DNA of 43,220 bases from Ramlibacter sp. Leaf400 (GTDB taxonomy: Bacteria > Pseudomonadota > Gammaproteobacteria > Burkholderiales > Burkholderiaceae_C), in NCBI RefSeq assembly GCF_001424545.1, contig NZ_LMQL01000003.1, forward strand, positions 229,558-272,777, read 5' to 3'. Both the position numbers and the translations under genes were made by a program. Shown here piece by piece: positions 6,623-13,721 of the stretch (position 1 is the first letter of the stretch; the number at the start of each line of letters is the position of its first letter). The notes beneath the pieces are model-generated. The model worked only from the letters and a program-made list of their open reading frames with translations. It did not search any database and had not been told where the DNA came from.

Positions 6623-8448
6623 ACCTCGACCCCGCGCGTGGCGCGCCCCCGGCCGCGGCGCCGTTCACCTTCGACTCTGGCGGCGGCTGGTGCACCGCCT
6701 GGTTCCATCCGCCCGCGCGCCCGTGGCGCGACCTGGCCCTGGTGATGTGCCCACCGATCGGCTACGAGGCGATCAGCAGCTACCCGACCTACGTGCAGAT
6801 GGCGCGCGCCTTCGCGCGGGCGGGCTTTCCCGTGCTGCGCTTCGACTACCCGGGCACCGGCGACGCCTCGGGCGACGACCTGCAGCCGGGGCGCGTCGCC
6901 GCCTGGCGGGCCAGCATCGAGGCGGCCGTGGCGCAGGCGCGCCGCTGCTCGGGCGCGCGCCACGTCGCGCTGTTGGGCCTGCGCCTGGGCGGCACGCTGG
7001 CGGTGGAGGCGGCGGCCCGCATCGGCGGCGTCGACAGCCTGCTGCTGTGGGCGCCCTGCCCCGGCGGCAAGGCCTTCGCCCGCGAGCTGCGCGCGACAGG
7101 CGTCGAAGACCAGGATGGCACGCTGCTCGCCTTCGGGCATGCGTACACGGCCGAGACGCTGCGGGACCTGGCCGGCCTGGACGCCACCCAACCTGCGCAG
7201 CGGCCGGCCGCGCGCGTGCTCGTCATCGGCCGCGACGACCTGCCCGCCGAAGGCCCGTTGCCGAAGGCCCTGCGTGCACTGGGCGCCGACACGCGCTTCG
7301 AGGGCTGGCCCGGCTATGCGGCGATGGTGGGCGAGCCGCGCCAGGGCGTGCTCGCGCCGCGCACGCTGGACGCGTTGACGGCCTGGCTGGCCGCCTCGCC
7401 CGCGGCGCGCCGGCGCACCGACCCGCTGCCCGCCGCGCCCCGGCCCGGCCCGGAGCGCCCGACCGGCGAAGTGCTGGAGAGCACGCTGCGGCTCGGCCCG
7501 CGAGGTTCGCTCTGCGCCGTGCTCTCGGAGCCCGTGCCCGGGATCGCCCTGCCCTCGCGGCGACAGGTGGGCGTGGTGCTGCTCAACGTGGGCGGCAACC
7601 ACCGCGTCGGGCCGCACCGCTTCTACGTTCACGCCGCGCGCGCGATGGCCGCCGCCGGCCACCCGGTGCTGCGGCTCGACCTGGCCGGCATCGGCGACAG
7701 CGAGCCGCCACCCGGCCAGCCGGGCGCCACCCTGTACGAAAAGGCCTCGGCGCAGGACGTGCGCGTCGCCCTCGATGCGCTGGCCGCGCGCGGCTGCCGG
7801 GACTTCGTGCTCATGGGCATCTGCTCGGGCTCGTACGTGGCCTTCCAGACCGCGCTGGCCGAGCCGCGAGTGGGGGGCCTGGTGCTGATGAACTCGCGCC
7901 TGCTCGACTGGACACCCGGCAAGGCCGGCGACACCTGGCAGGACTCGATGCAGCAGTACGCCAAGTCGACCGACTTCTACCGCCGCGCCGCCTTCCGGCC
8001 CGAGGTGTGGCGCCGCCTGCTGCGCGGCCAGGTCGACCTGCGCCTGATCGCCGGCCGCTTCCTCGCCCTGGCCGGCGCGCGCCTGCGGCGCGCCCTGCGG
8101 CCCGGCGGCGATGTTCACGAGAGCCTGCGCGCCCGGATGCAGCGCCTGTGCCGCCGCGGCACCGACGTGCTGATGCTGGTGTCCGACAGCGACGACGGCC
8201 GCGACTACGTGGAGTTCCACTTCGGCCGCCACGGCCGGCGCCTGCGCGACCAGCCGGGCTTCCGCATGGCCTATGTGCCCGAGGCCGACCACACCTTCTC
8301 GCGCCCCGGCAACCAGCGCTTCGTGCTCGACGAACTGCTGCGGCACCTGGCGCAGCGGCCGCAGCGCAAGCCGGCGCCCGAACCCTGCGCCGACTCCTGT
8401 GGCGCCGGGGCCCTGACCCCAAGAGTGGGCGCCACCTCGACGCTATAA
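6619..8448 (+). CDS. Fused double alpha/beta hydrolase (exosortase-associated type)
   Basis: 609 residues made of two alpha/beta-hydrolase domains, about 15-285 and 315-585, joined by a Pro/Arg-rich linker. In domain 1 the nucleophile elbow reads GLRLGG, so Arg122 stands where Ser should be and no catalytic His is evident; it looks inactive. In domain 2 the elbow is GICSG with Cys402 as nucleophile, His558 (ADHTF) and an Asp-rich loop (VSDSDDG), which suits thioester chemistry. The two halves resemble, as I recall them, the separate 'exosortase A system-associated hydrolases' 2 and 1. The start overlaps the GH2 stop. A likely role is release or transfer of the aminoacyl group from the carrier protein. 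Confidence 0.82.
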   Translation: MNLDPARGAPPAAAPFTFDSGGGWCTAWFHPPARPWRDLALVMCPPIGYEAISSYPTYVQMARAFARAGFPVLRFDYPGTGDASGDDLQPGRVAAWRASIEAAVAQARRCSGARHVALLGLRLGGTLAVEAAARIGGVDSLLLWAPCPGGKAFARELRATGVEDQDGTLLAFGHAYTAETLRDLAGLDATQPAQRPAARVLVIGRDDLPAEGPLPKALRALGADTRFEGWPGYAAMVGEPRQGVLAPRTLDALTAWLAASPAARRRTDPLPAAPRPGPERPTGEVLESTLRLGPRGSLCAVLSEPVPGIALPSRRQVGVVLLNVGGNHRVGPHRFYVHAARAMAAAGHPVLRLDLAGIGDSEPPPGQPGATLYEKASAQDVRVALDALAARGCRDFVLMGICSGSYVAFQTALAEPRVGGLVLMNSRLLDWTPGKAGDTWQDSMQQYAKSTDFYRRAAFRPEVWRRLLRGQVDLRLIAGRFLALAGARLRRALRPGGDVHESLRARMQRLCRRGTDVLMLVSDSDDGRDYVEFHFGRHGRRLRDQPGFRMAYVPEADHTFSRPGNQRFVLDELLRHLAQRPQRKPAPEPCADSCGAGALTPRVGATSTL

Positions 8449-8449
8449 T
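8444..8449 (+). promoter_or_regulatory. -10 element of tRNA-Thr gene
   Basis: A perfect TATAAT lies 14 bases before the tRNA and contains the TAA stop codon of the hydrolase gene (8446-8448). A -35 at the usual distance is weak. The tRNA promoter is therefore embedded in the end of the preceding gene. Confidence 0.6.
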
Positions 8450-8463
8450 CCCGCGCTTCGGTC

Positions 8464-8539
8464 GCCGGAGTAGCTCAGTCGGTAGAGCAGCTCATTCGTA
8501 ATGAGAAGGTCGGGGGTTCGATTCCTCTCTCCGGCACCA
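8464..8539 (+). tRNA. tRNA-Thr (anticodon CGU)
   Basis: 76 bases with an encoded CCA. The acceptor stem GCCGGAG pairs with CTCCGGC (8529-8535), the discriminator is A8536, the D-arm starts TAGCTCAG, and the T-arm holds GGTTCGATTCC. The anticodon loop is TTCGTAA (anticodon CGT) on a CTCA/TGAG stem, as in E. coli thrW. It would read ACG codons, which are frequent in this GC-rich genome. Confidence 0.97.
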
Positions 8540-8550
8540 CGGTCAAAAGG

Positions 8551-8581
8551 GCCCCCCAGCTGTCATGGTTGGGGGGCTTTT
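8551..8581 (+). terminator. Rho-independent terminator after tRNA-Thr
   Basis: An 8-bp perfect stem, GCCCCCCA with TGGGGGGC, and an 11-base loop, followed by TTTT. It begins 12 bases after the tRNA CCA and fits a terminator of the tRNA transcript. Confidence 0.88.
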
Positions 8582-8617
8582 CCGTAGGTGGCGCGTAACG
8601 TTCGATGTGGAAGCAGA

Positions 8618-9058
8618 TCACTCTCGTTCCGCCCTCTTCGTCGCCTTGCGCTTCTTGGGTGACTTTGCTCGGCTCTCTACCTGTGCAACGGCGCGGACTT
8701 CAGCCGGGACTCGCCTGACCCGCTTCGGCACGGCTGAACGCTTTTCTCCTGCCTTCGCCTTCTCGGGCGACGTGAAGCGAAGCTCTACACCTAGAGCTTG
8801 GGTAACTTTGAGAATGGTGTCGTACCTGGGGTGGGAACCGGGAGCGAGTGCCTTATAGAGGCTCTCCCGACCAAGCCCAGTCTTGCGAGCAAGCTCGCTC
8901 ATTCCCTGCGCGCGAGCCACATCCCCGATGGCGTTCAGGAGCGCGGCGGGGTCGTCCAGCTCAAGGCAGGCGTTCAGGTACTCGGCGATGGTCGCCTGGT
9001 CGGTCAGGTACTCGGCAGCGTCGAACGGACGCACTTTGAGAGGCTTGTCGTTTGTCAT
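8618..9058 (-). CDS. Antitoxin, putative addiction module antidote (HTH)
   Basis: 146 residues. The N-terminal 97 form the known antidote protein: FDAAEYLTDQATIAEYLNA, then a Cro/HigA-like helix-turn-helix (MSELARKTGLGRESLYKAL) and a conserved RYDTILKVTQALG helix. It neutralises the toxin encoded just upstream (12-base gap, toxin first) and represses the operon through its HTH. Odd feature: a 49-residue Lys/Arg/Ala-rich C-terminal tail (98-146) that the roughly 100-residue family members lack. The tail could be a nucleic-acid-binding extension or a read-through tail after loss of the usual stop. Confidence 0.88.
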   Translation of the reverse strand: MTNDKPLKVRPFDAAEYLTDQATIAEYLNACLELDDPAALLNAIGDVARAQGMSELARKTGLGRESLYKALAPGSHPRYDTILKVTQALGVELRFTSPEKAKAGEKRSAVPKRVRRVPAEVRAVAQVESRAKSPKKRKATKRAERE

Positions 9059-9070
9059 GGCACGGATCCT

Positions 9071-9361
9071 TCACAACTTGCTGGCGAGTGACTTGGCCCG
9101 GCGAATATCCGCCTTCTGAGTTGACTTCGTTCCTGCACAGAGAAGCAGATACACCACCGTTCCAACCTTCTTGAGGTACACCCGATAGCCTGGCCCCAAG
9201 TCGATTCGCATCTCGCTGACGCCCTCCCCGACCGGCTCACAATTTCCAAAGTTCCCGGCCCTGGCGCGAGCCAGGCGGGCAAGGATGTGGGCCTTACCAG
9301 CGCGATCAGCCAAGGCGGAAAGCCAAGCTGAGAACTCGTCTGTTTCTTGGAGCGTATTCAC
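9071..9361 (-). CDS. RelE/ParE-family toxin (phage Gp49-like killer protein)
   Basis: About 96 residues from GTG 9361 (VNTLQETDEFSAWL). The frame is open up to TTG 9412, but family members begin close to the TDEF motif, and the upstream bases look like an operator. Family signatures: FSAWLSALADRAGKA, GNFGNCEPVGEGVSE, LGPGYRVYL, and LLLCAGTKSTQKADI with the Lys/Gln/Asp residues. It is expected to be an mRNA interferase held inactive by the downstream antitoxin. Toxin-first order, as in higBA-type modules. All key regions are intact. Confidence 0.88.
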   Translation of the reverse strand: MNTLQETDEFSAWLSALADRAGKAHILARLARARAGNFGNCEPVGEGVSEMRIDLGPGYRVYLKKVGTVVYLLLCAGTKSTQKADIRRAKSLASKL

Positions 9362-9390
9362 TGAACGCCACGCTGCGGGGATGACTGTAT

Positions 9391-9444
9391 CCACTCGGAT
9401 ACGATAACTCAATCATTCGGTAGCTCAACCATTCAATCGAGTGG
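9391..9444. promoter_or_regulatory. Candidate operator of the toxin-antitoxin operon
   Basis: Two direct repeats, CTCAATCATTC (9408-9418) and CTCAACCATTC (9424-9434), 16 bases apart and therefore roughly one and a half helical turns. They are enclosed by the 7-bp arms CCACTCG (9391-9397) and CGAGTGG (9438-9444). The block lies directly upstream of the GTG start of the toxin, where an antitoxin-binding autoregulatory site is expected. Promoter elements are not clear. Confidence 0.4.
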
Positions 9445-9488
9445 GGATTTTCGGCCCGGCGCAGCCTTTTCGGTCGACCTTGCCGCGT

Positions 9489-9692
9489 TTACGTCAGCCA
9501 GCGTGTGGCGACGTTGGCTGCGTTCATGTCAAACCCCACCGCCACTGCTTCGTGTTCTCCGTGCGCCGGATCTCGCATGACCTGCAGGAACTCGATGGAG
9601 CCGGCGGGCACGCACAGCAGGCGCCAGATCTTCGGTTCAATCTCATCGAGAGAGACGAGGAGTTGGCAGATGTGGACAGGCTGAGCCCGGCA
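9489..9692 (-). pseudogene. Remnant of a plasmid pRiA4b ORF-3-like protein, internal deletion
   Basis: In one minus-strand frame, between a TAG at 9693 and the TAA at 9489, lies a 67-codon stretch with no usable start. It begins like the N-terminus of the pRiA4b ORF-3 family (HICQLLVSLDEIEPKIWRLL, where family members have YQL...L..I.P.IWRR). After VPAG it jumps to what resembles the family C-terminus (FLQVMRDPAHGEHE...GFD). The middle hundred or so residues are missing, which suggests an internal deletion. The rest of the 9445-9750 interval shows no gene. This is recognition by eye only. Confidence 0.5.
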
Positions 9693-9750
9693 CTAGGCCG
9701 TTGTCTTGCGGGCAACCATCGTGGCAGGCCCTCAACATCGTCGGGCAAAC

Positions 9751-10365
9751 TCAACCGCCGATGCGCTCCGCCAAGAAATCCAGCCGGTCCTGCCCCCAGA
9801 ACCGCTCCCCGTCGACGATGAACGTGGGCGAGCCGAACACCTGCGCCTCCACGGCGCGCCGGGTGTTGTCGAGGTACTCCCGCTCGACCTCGGGCTGCGC
9901 GGCCGCCCGGACCAGCGCGCCGCCATCGTGGCCGCAGCAGGCGGCCAGCCGCTCCAGGGTGGACCAGTCCGCGATGTCCTGGTCCTCCGCCCATATCGCG
10001 CGCAGCACCACATGGGAGAGCGCAAGGGCGTCGAGACCTTCGTTGCGGGCGGCGATCAGCAGCCGGCTCGACGGGCCGCGATCGACCGGATAGTGGCGCG
10101 GCTCCAGCGTGAGGGGCACGCCCAGCCGGCGCGACCAGCGCGCCAGCTCCAGCTGGCGGTAGGTGCGGCGCGCCTCGGAGCGCTGCGGGAACGGCGTGCC
10201 GCCCGTCGCGGCGAACACCGCGCCGAGGTCGACGGGCAGGACGTCCACCCGGGCGCCCACGCGGCGGACGAGTTCGCCGAAGCGGGCGCTCCCCAGCCAC
10301 GTCCACGGGCTGGCCGTGCTGAACCAGTACTGGATCGCCGCCGGCACAGGCCTGCGCTCCGCCAT
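9751..10365 (-). CDS. 2-hydroxychromene-2-carboxylate isomerase-like (DsbA/kappa-GST fold)
   Basis: 204 residues. The N-terminal strand and active-site region (IQYWFSTASPWTWLG) have the Ser of the glutathione-dependent HCCA isomerase group in place of a CXXC. The C-terminal thioredoxin half holds VFGSPTFIVDGERFWGQDRLDFL, with the typical cis-Pro and WGQDRL motif. Members isomerise aromatic-ring cleavage products or bind glutathione adducts. The start overlaps the oxidoreductase stop (TGATG), so it is translated with it. The joint substrate is not known; an aromatic or organic-acid catabolic step is likely. Confidence 0.85.
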   Translation of the reverse strand: MAERRPVPAAIQYWFSTASPWTWLGSARFGELVRRVGARVDVLPVDLGAVFAATGGTPFPQRSEARRTYRQLELARWSRRLGVPLTLEPRHYPVDRGPSSRLLIAARNEGLDALALSHVVLRAIWAEDQDIADWSTLERLAACCGHDGGALVRAAAQPEVEREYLDNTRRAVEAQVFGSPTFIVDGERFWGQDRLDFLAERIGG

Positions 10366-11747
10366 CAGACCCGCACTTCGCTGGCACGCAGGGGCATGCC
10401 CAGCTCGCGCAGCGCCGCCTGCACCTTGGCCACCGGCACCCTGCGCACCGGCACGCCCTCCTCCACCGCGATGGCGGCGGCGACGCCTGCGGCCTGGCCG
10501 GTGGCCATGCAGGCGGGCATGTTGCGCGACCGCGCATGGGCCTCGTGGTCGGCGGAGATGCAGCGGCCGGCCACCAGGACCTGCTCGATCCCCTGCGGCA
10601 GCAGGCAGCGGTACGGGATCTCGTACGGGGGCATGCTCTGGAAGTCGACGTCGCCCCCCTTCGGGTCGTGGATGTCCAGCGCGGAGGCGTCGGCGGCGAT
10701 GCTGTCGTCGAACCGCGTCTCGCCGCGGGAGTCGGGGCCGGTCAGCGTGTATTCGCCCAGGATGTGGCGCGTCTCGCGCACGCCCAGGATGGGCGACACC
10801 TGGCCCAGGCGGGCCTCCTCGAAGCCCGGCACGCGCTCCTTGAGGAAGCGGCACACGCCCTCGATCTGGCGGTAGCACTCCAGGATCGCGGCCGTGAACT
10901 CCCTGGGCGAGAACACGTCCACGCCCAGCACGCGGGTGGCGTTCACGTACATCTGGCCGTCGGCCGTCTTCAGCGTGATGTTGTCGCGCTGCAGCTTGAC
11001 GCCGGTCTCTTCCTGGAAGCTGCGCAGCATGCCGTTGAAGCCGGTCAGCCACAGGCCGAAGGCCAGGCCGTCCTCGGTGGCGGGGATGGCGCGGGCCGGC
11101 ACGTCGTCGCAGGTCTTGGCCCAGTCCGCCAGCTTCTTGAGGTCGACGTTCTTCATGATGAAGTACATCGACACCGGCTGCATCTTGGCTTCCGTGCCGC
11201 CCGAGCCCATCACGAACGGCGCGTTGGCCTTGGCCGCCATGTCGGCGTCGGCAGAGCAGTCGATCAGCACCTTGGTGCCCACGAACTGCCGCCCGCTCTT
11301 GCTCTCGATGATGACGCCGGTGACGGCCCCATCCTCCACGTACGGTGCGGAGACGAAGGTCTCGAACAGGATCTGCACGCCCGCCTCGACGCACAGGCGC
11401 GTCAGCAGCATCTTCATGATCTCGGGATCGGTCGGCGAGGCGATCCGCACGCCACCGGTCTTGGTGGTGGCCATGTAGTCGTCGCCCGCCCCGCCCGCCG
11501 ACCGGGCCAGGTTCCAGATCTCCAGCGGGATCCCGCCGATCAGCGCGCCCGAGGGCTTGGTGTTGAGCCCCAGCGTCAGGATGCCCCCGAGCGAGCCGAA
11601 GCGCTCGATCAGCACCACCTTCTTGCCACGGCGCGCCGCGGCGATGGCCGCGACGGGGCCGGTCGTGCCCCCGCCGACCACGACGATGTCGGTCTCCATC
11701 AGCACCGGAATGTCGCGGGCCGGTTCCTGGATCCTGGTTCTGTTCAC
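10365..11747 (-). CDS. FAD-dependent oxidoreductase (FAD_oxidored family)
   Basis: 460 residues from GTG 11747, which has AAGGA 7 bases ahead. The N-terminal Rossmann motif is TDIVVVGGGTTGPVAA with VVLIERFG as the second strand. The C-terminal FAD contact region reads VLVAGRCISADHEAHAR...RNMPACMATGQAAG. The central part, GVRETRHILGEYTL, is typical of the FAD_oxidored family (fumarate-reductase-like flavoproteins without a quinone module). It follows a Bug receptor gene and precedes the HCCA isomerase-like gene, so it probably oxidises the compound that receptor brings in or senses. Substrate unknown. Confidence 0.87.
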   Translation of the reverse strand: MNRTRIQEPARDIPVLMETDIVVVGGGTTGPVAAIAAARRGKKVVLIERFGSLGGILTLGLNTKPSGALIGGIPLEIWNLARSAGGAGDDYMATTKTGGVRIASPTDPEIMKMLLTRLCVEAGVQILFETFVSAPYVEDGAVTGVIIESKSGRQFVGTKVLIDCSADADMAAKANAPFVMGSGGTEAKMQPVSMYFIMKNVDLKKLADWAKTCDDVPARAIPATEDGLAFGLWLTGFNGMLRSFQEETGVKLQRDNITLKTADGQMYVNATRVLGVDVFSPREFTAAILECYRQIEGVCRFLKERVPGFEEARLGQVSPILGVRETRHILGEYTLTGPDSRGETRFDDSIAADASALDIHDPKGGDVDFQSMPPYEIPYRCLLPQGIEQVLVAGRCISADHEAHARSRNMPACMATGQAAGVAAAIAVEEGVPVRRVPVAKVQAALRELGMPLRASEVRV

Positions 11748-11785
11748 TGGGTGTCCTTCGATGTTCTCTGCGGTTTCGTGGGGAT

Positions 11786-12790
11786 TCAGTCGACCTTCGC
11801 GCCCGAGGCCTTCACGGCCCTGGACCACTTGTCGATCTCGGTGCGGTTCCAGGCGGCGAACTGCTCGGGCGTGTTGCCGACGACGACCGCGCCGGAGGCG
11901 GCGAGCTTTTCCCTGACATCCGGCATGCGCAGCACGGCGGTCAGGTCGGTGTAGATCTTGTCGACGACAGGCTGCGGCGTGCCGGCCGGAACCAGGGCGC
12001 CGATCCAGGAGACGGCCTCGAAGCCCGGCAGGCCGGACTCGGCCATGGTCGGGACGTCCGGCAGCGACGTGGCGCGCTGCAGGCTGGTCACGGCGAGCGG
12101 CTTGAGCTTGCCGTTCTTGACGTGGTTGGTGACGGCCACGATGTTGTCCCACATCAGCGCCACCTGGCCGCCGAACATGTCGTTGTACGCGGCCGGCGTG
12201 CCCTTGTAGGGCACGTGCACGAGGTTGGTCCCGGTGGCCGCCTTGAACATCTCGCCCGCGAGGTGGTTGGAAGTTCCGACGCCACCGGAGCCGAAGTTCA
12301 ACTCGCCCGGATGGGCCTTGGCGTGCGCGATCAGCTCATTGACGTTCTTCACCGGCACGGTGGGGTTCGCGACCAGCACCAGCGGCGTCGTGGCCACCAG
12401 CGTGATCGGGGTGAAGTCCTTCAGGTAGTCGTAGTTGAGCTTGGTGTACAGCGTGGTGCTGATCGCGTTGGCCACGGTGCCGAAGAAGATGGTGTAGCCG
12501 TCGGCGGGCGCGCGGGCCGCCAGCTCGCTGCCCAGGTTGCCCCCGGCGCCCGGGCGGTTCTCGATGACGACCGGCTGGCCCCATTTGTCCGAGAGCTTCT
12601 GGCCCACGGCACGGGCGATGACGTCGGTCGCGCTGGCGGCCGGGAAGCCGAACAGGATCTTGACCGGCTTGTTCGGCCACGCGCTGGTCTGGGTGCCGGC
12701 AGCGGGCGCCGTCGTCTGCGCGCCGAGCGACGGCGCGACCAGTGCGGCCGTTCCGGCGAGGACGGCGGTGAGCAGCCTTTTGAAGGTCAT
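11786..12790 (-). CDS. Bug/TctC-family periplasmic substrate-binding protein
   Basis: 334 residues with a Sec signal peptide (MTFKRLLTAVLAGTAALV..SLGAQ). Family motifs: [53 protein letters not shown] and LPDVPTMAESGLPGFEAVSW. These receptors bind carboxylates or other small acids in the periplasm. No TctA/TctB membrane genes are in the window, so it is an orphan that would share a transporter or act in sensing. AGGAGA lies ahead of the ATG. First gene of the leftward operon and opposite a GntR-type regulator. Confidence 0.94.
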   Translation of the reverse strand: MTFKRLLTAVLAGTAALVAPSLGAQTTAPAAGTQTSAWPNKPVKILFGFPAASATDVIARAVGQKLSDKWGQPVVIENRPGAGGNLGSELAARAPADGYTIFFGTVANAISTTLYTKLNYDYLKDFTPITLVATTPLVLVANPTVPVKNVNELIAHAKAHPGELNFGSGGVGTSNHLAGEMFKAATGTNLVHVPYKGTPAAYNDMFGGQVALMWDNIVAVTNHVKNGKLKPLAVTSLQRATSLPDVPTMAESGLPGFEAVSWIGALVPAGTPQPVVDKIYTDLTAVLRMPDVREKLAASGAVVVGNTPEQFAAWNRTEIDKWSRAVKASGAKVD

Positions 12791-12832
12791 GGGTTGTCTC
12801 CTGGGGTCTCAGGTCGTTGAATCAGTCCTTCG

Positions 12833-12862
12833 ATGCTACAGTGCTCTATAGCACTATGTCAA
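12833..12862 (-). promoter_or_regulatory. Promoter of the Bug-FAD-isomerase operon with embedded operator
   Basis: On the minus strand, TTGACA (12862-12857) is followed after 18 bases by TAGCAT (12838-12833), a good sigma-70 pair 43 bases before the Bug gene. The spacer holds the dyad AGTGCTCTATAGCACT (12840-12855; 6-bp arms, 4-base centre). A repressor bound there would block polymerase. The adjacent divergent GntR/UTRA gene is the obvious candidate. Confidence 0.7.
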
Positions 12863-12904
12863 TTGCTACGAAAGCCGTAAGATCGGGGGCAACGCCGACC
12901 TGAG

Positions 12905-13681
12905 ATGAACGACGCACCCGCCCCGGCTTCCTCCGAGCTTCTGGAGAGGTACACCCGCCCGACCGTGGCGGGCATGTCCAAGTACGCGCAGCTGCGCGAG
13001 ACGCTGTCGGCCGCGATCCGCGAGGGCCACTGGAAACCGGGGAGCCAGCTACCGCCGGAGCGCGAGCTCGCCCGGCTGACGCGCTTCAGCCTCGGCACCG
13101 TCCAGCGGGCCCTGCGCGAGCTGGCGGACGAAGGCATCCTGGTGCGCACCCATGGCAGCGGCACGTACGTGGCGGAGGGCCGCAACGCCATCGACGCTCC
13201 GCTGCACCTGCGCTTTCTCGGACGCGAAGGCGAGTCGACCTTCCTGCCGCTGTTCCCCAAGGTGCTGGCCCGCAAGCGGATCGACGAGCGCGGCCCCTGG
13301 TCCGAATGGCTGCGTCAGACCGGCGCGGACATCGTCCGCGTCAGCCGGCGAATCAGTGTCAACGGCGAGTTCAACGTCTTCAACCGCTTCTACTTCAACG
13401 CCGGCACGTTCCCGGACATCGCGTCGGCCCCGCTGTCCTCGCTGGACGGTGCCAACCTCAAGCAGCTGCTGGCCGGCGCGATCAACACGCCCGTCACGGA
13501 TGTCCGCCAGCGCATCTGCTACGTGAAGTTTCCGGACGAAGCCAGCACCGGCGCCGCAGTCAAGCCCGGCACCCGCGGGATGCTGCTCGAGAGCGCGGCC
13601 ATGGCCGGGCGGGCGCCGCTCTACTTCCTGGAGTCGTTCATCCCGCCCAACGACCGCCGCCTCGACGTCTCGTCACCCTGA
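12905..13681 (+). CDS. GntR-family regulator, HutC/UTRA type
   Basis: 258 residues. The winged HTH lies near 22-95 (YAQLRETLSAAIREGHWKPG, LPPERELARLTRFSLGTVQRALRELADEGILVR, HGSGTYV). The C-terminal half has the features of a UTRA effector domain (VRVSRRISVNGEFNVFNRFYF, MLLESAAMAGRAPLYFLESF). It is divergent from the Bug-FAD-isomerase operon and most likely represses it through the dyad at 12840-12855, released by the transported substrate or a metabolite. The 42-base 3' gap to the convergent second Bug gene holds a strong hairpin. Confidence 0.9.
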   Translation: MNDAPAPASSELLERYTRPTVAGMSKYAQLRETLSAAIREGHWKPGSQLPPERELARLTRFSLGTVQRALRELADEGILVRTHGSGTYVAEGRNAIDAPLHLRFLGREGESTFLPLFPKVLARKRIDERGPWSEWLRQTGADIVRVSRRISVNGEFNVFNRFYFNAGTFPDIASAPLSSLDGANLKQLLAGAINTPVTDVRQRICYVKFPDEASTGAAVKPGTRGMLLESAAMAGRAPLYFLESFIPPNDRRLDVSSP

Positions 13682-13689
13682 GCATCCGC

Positions 13690-13716
13690 CCGCAGGCGGC
13701 GCGACGCCGCCTGCGG
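13690..13716. terminator. Hairpin between convergent genes
   Basis: A perfect 12-bp stem (CCGCAGGCGGCG with CGCCGCCTGCGG) and a 3-base loop, between the stop codons of the GntR gene and the second Bug gene. There is no T-run, so it is not a classical intrinsic terminator, but its position fits a two-way transcription stop. Confidence 0.55.
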
Positions 13717-13721
13717 ACGCT

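Noticed and set aside
179..8448. Ordinary NRPS/PKS biosynthetic cluster
   Set aside because: No adenylation, condensation or ketosynthase domains. The only amino-acid activator is the class II synthetase-like ligase.
9408..9434. Resemblance to part of the tRNA-Thr D-arm (GGTAGCTCA, CATTC)
   Set aside because: Only short words agree, and in a different order. There is no copy of the tRNA 3' end (GGTTCGATTCC) in 8582-9750, so no attachment-site duplication can be claimed.
13690..13716. Operator for the GntR regulator
   Set aside because: The dyad lies at the 3' ends of two convergent genes and has a 12-bp stem with a 3-base loop, which fits an RNA hairpin rather than a protein site.
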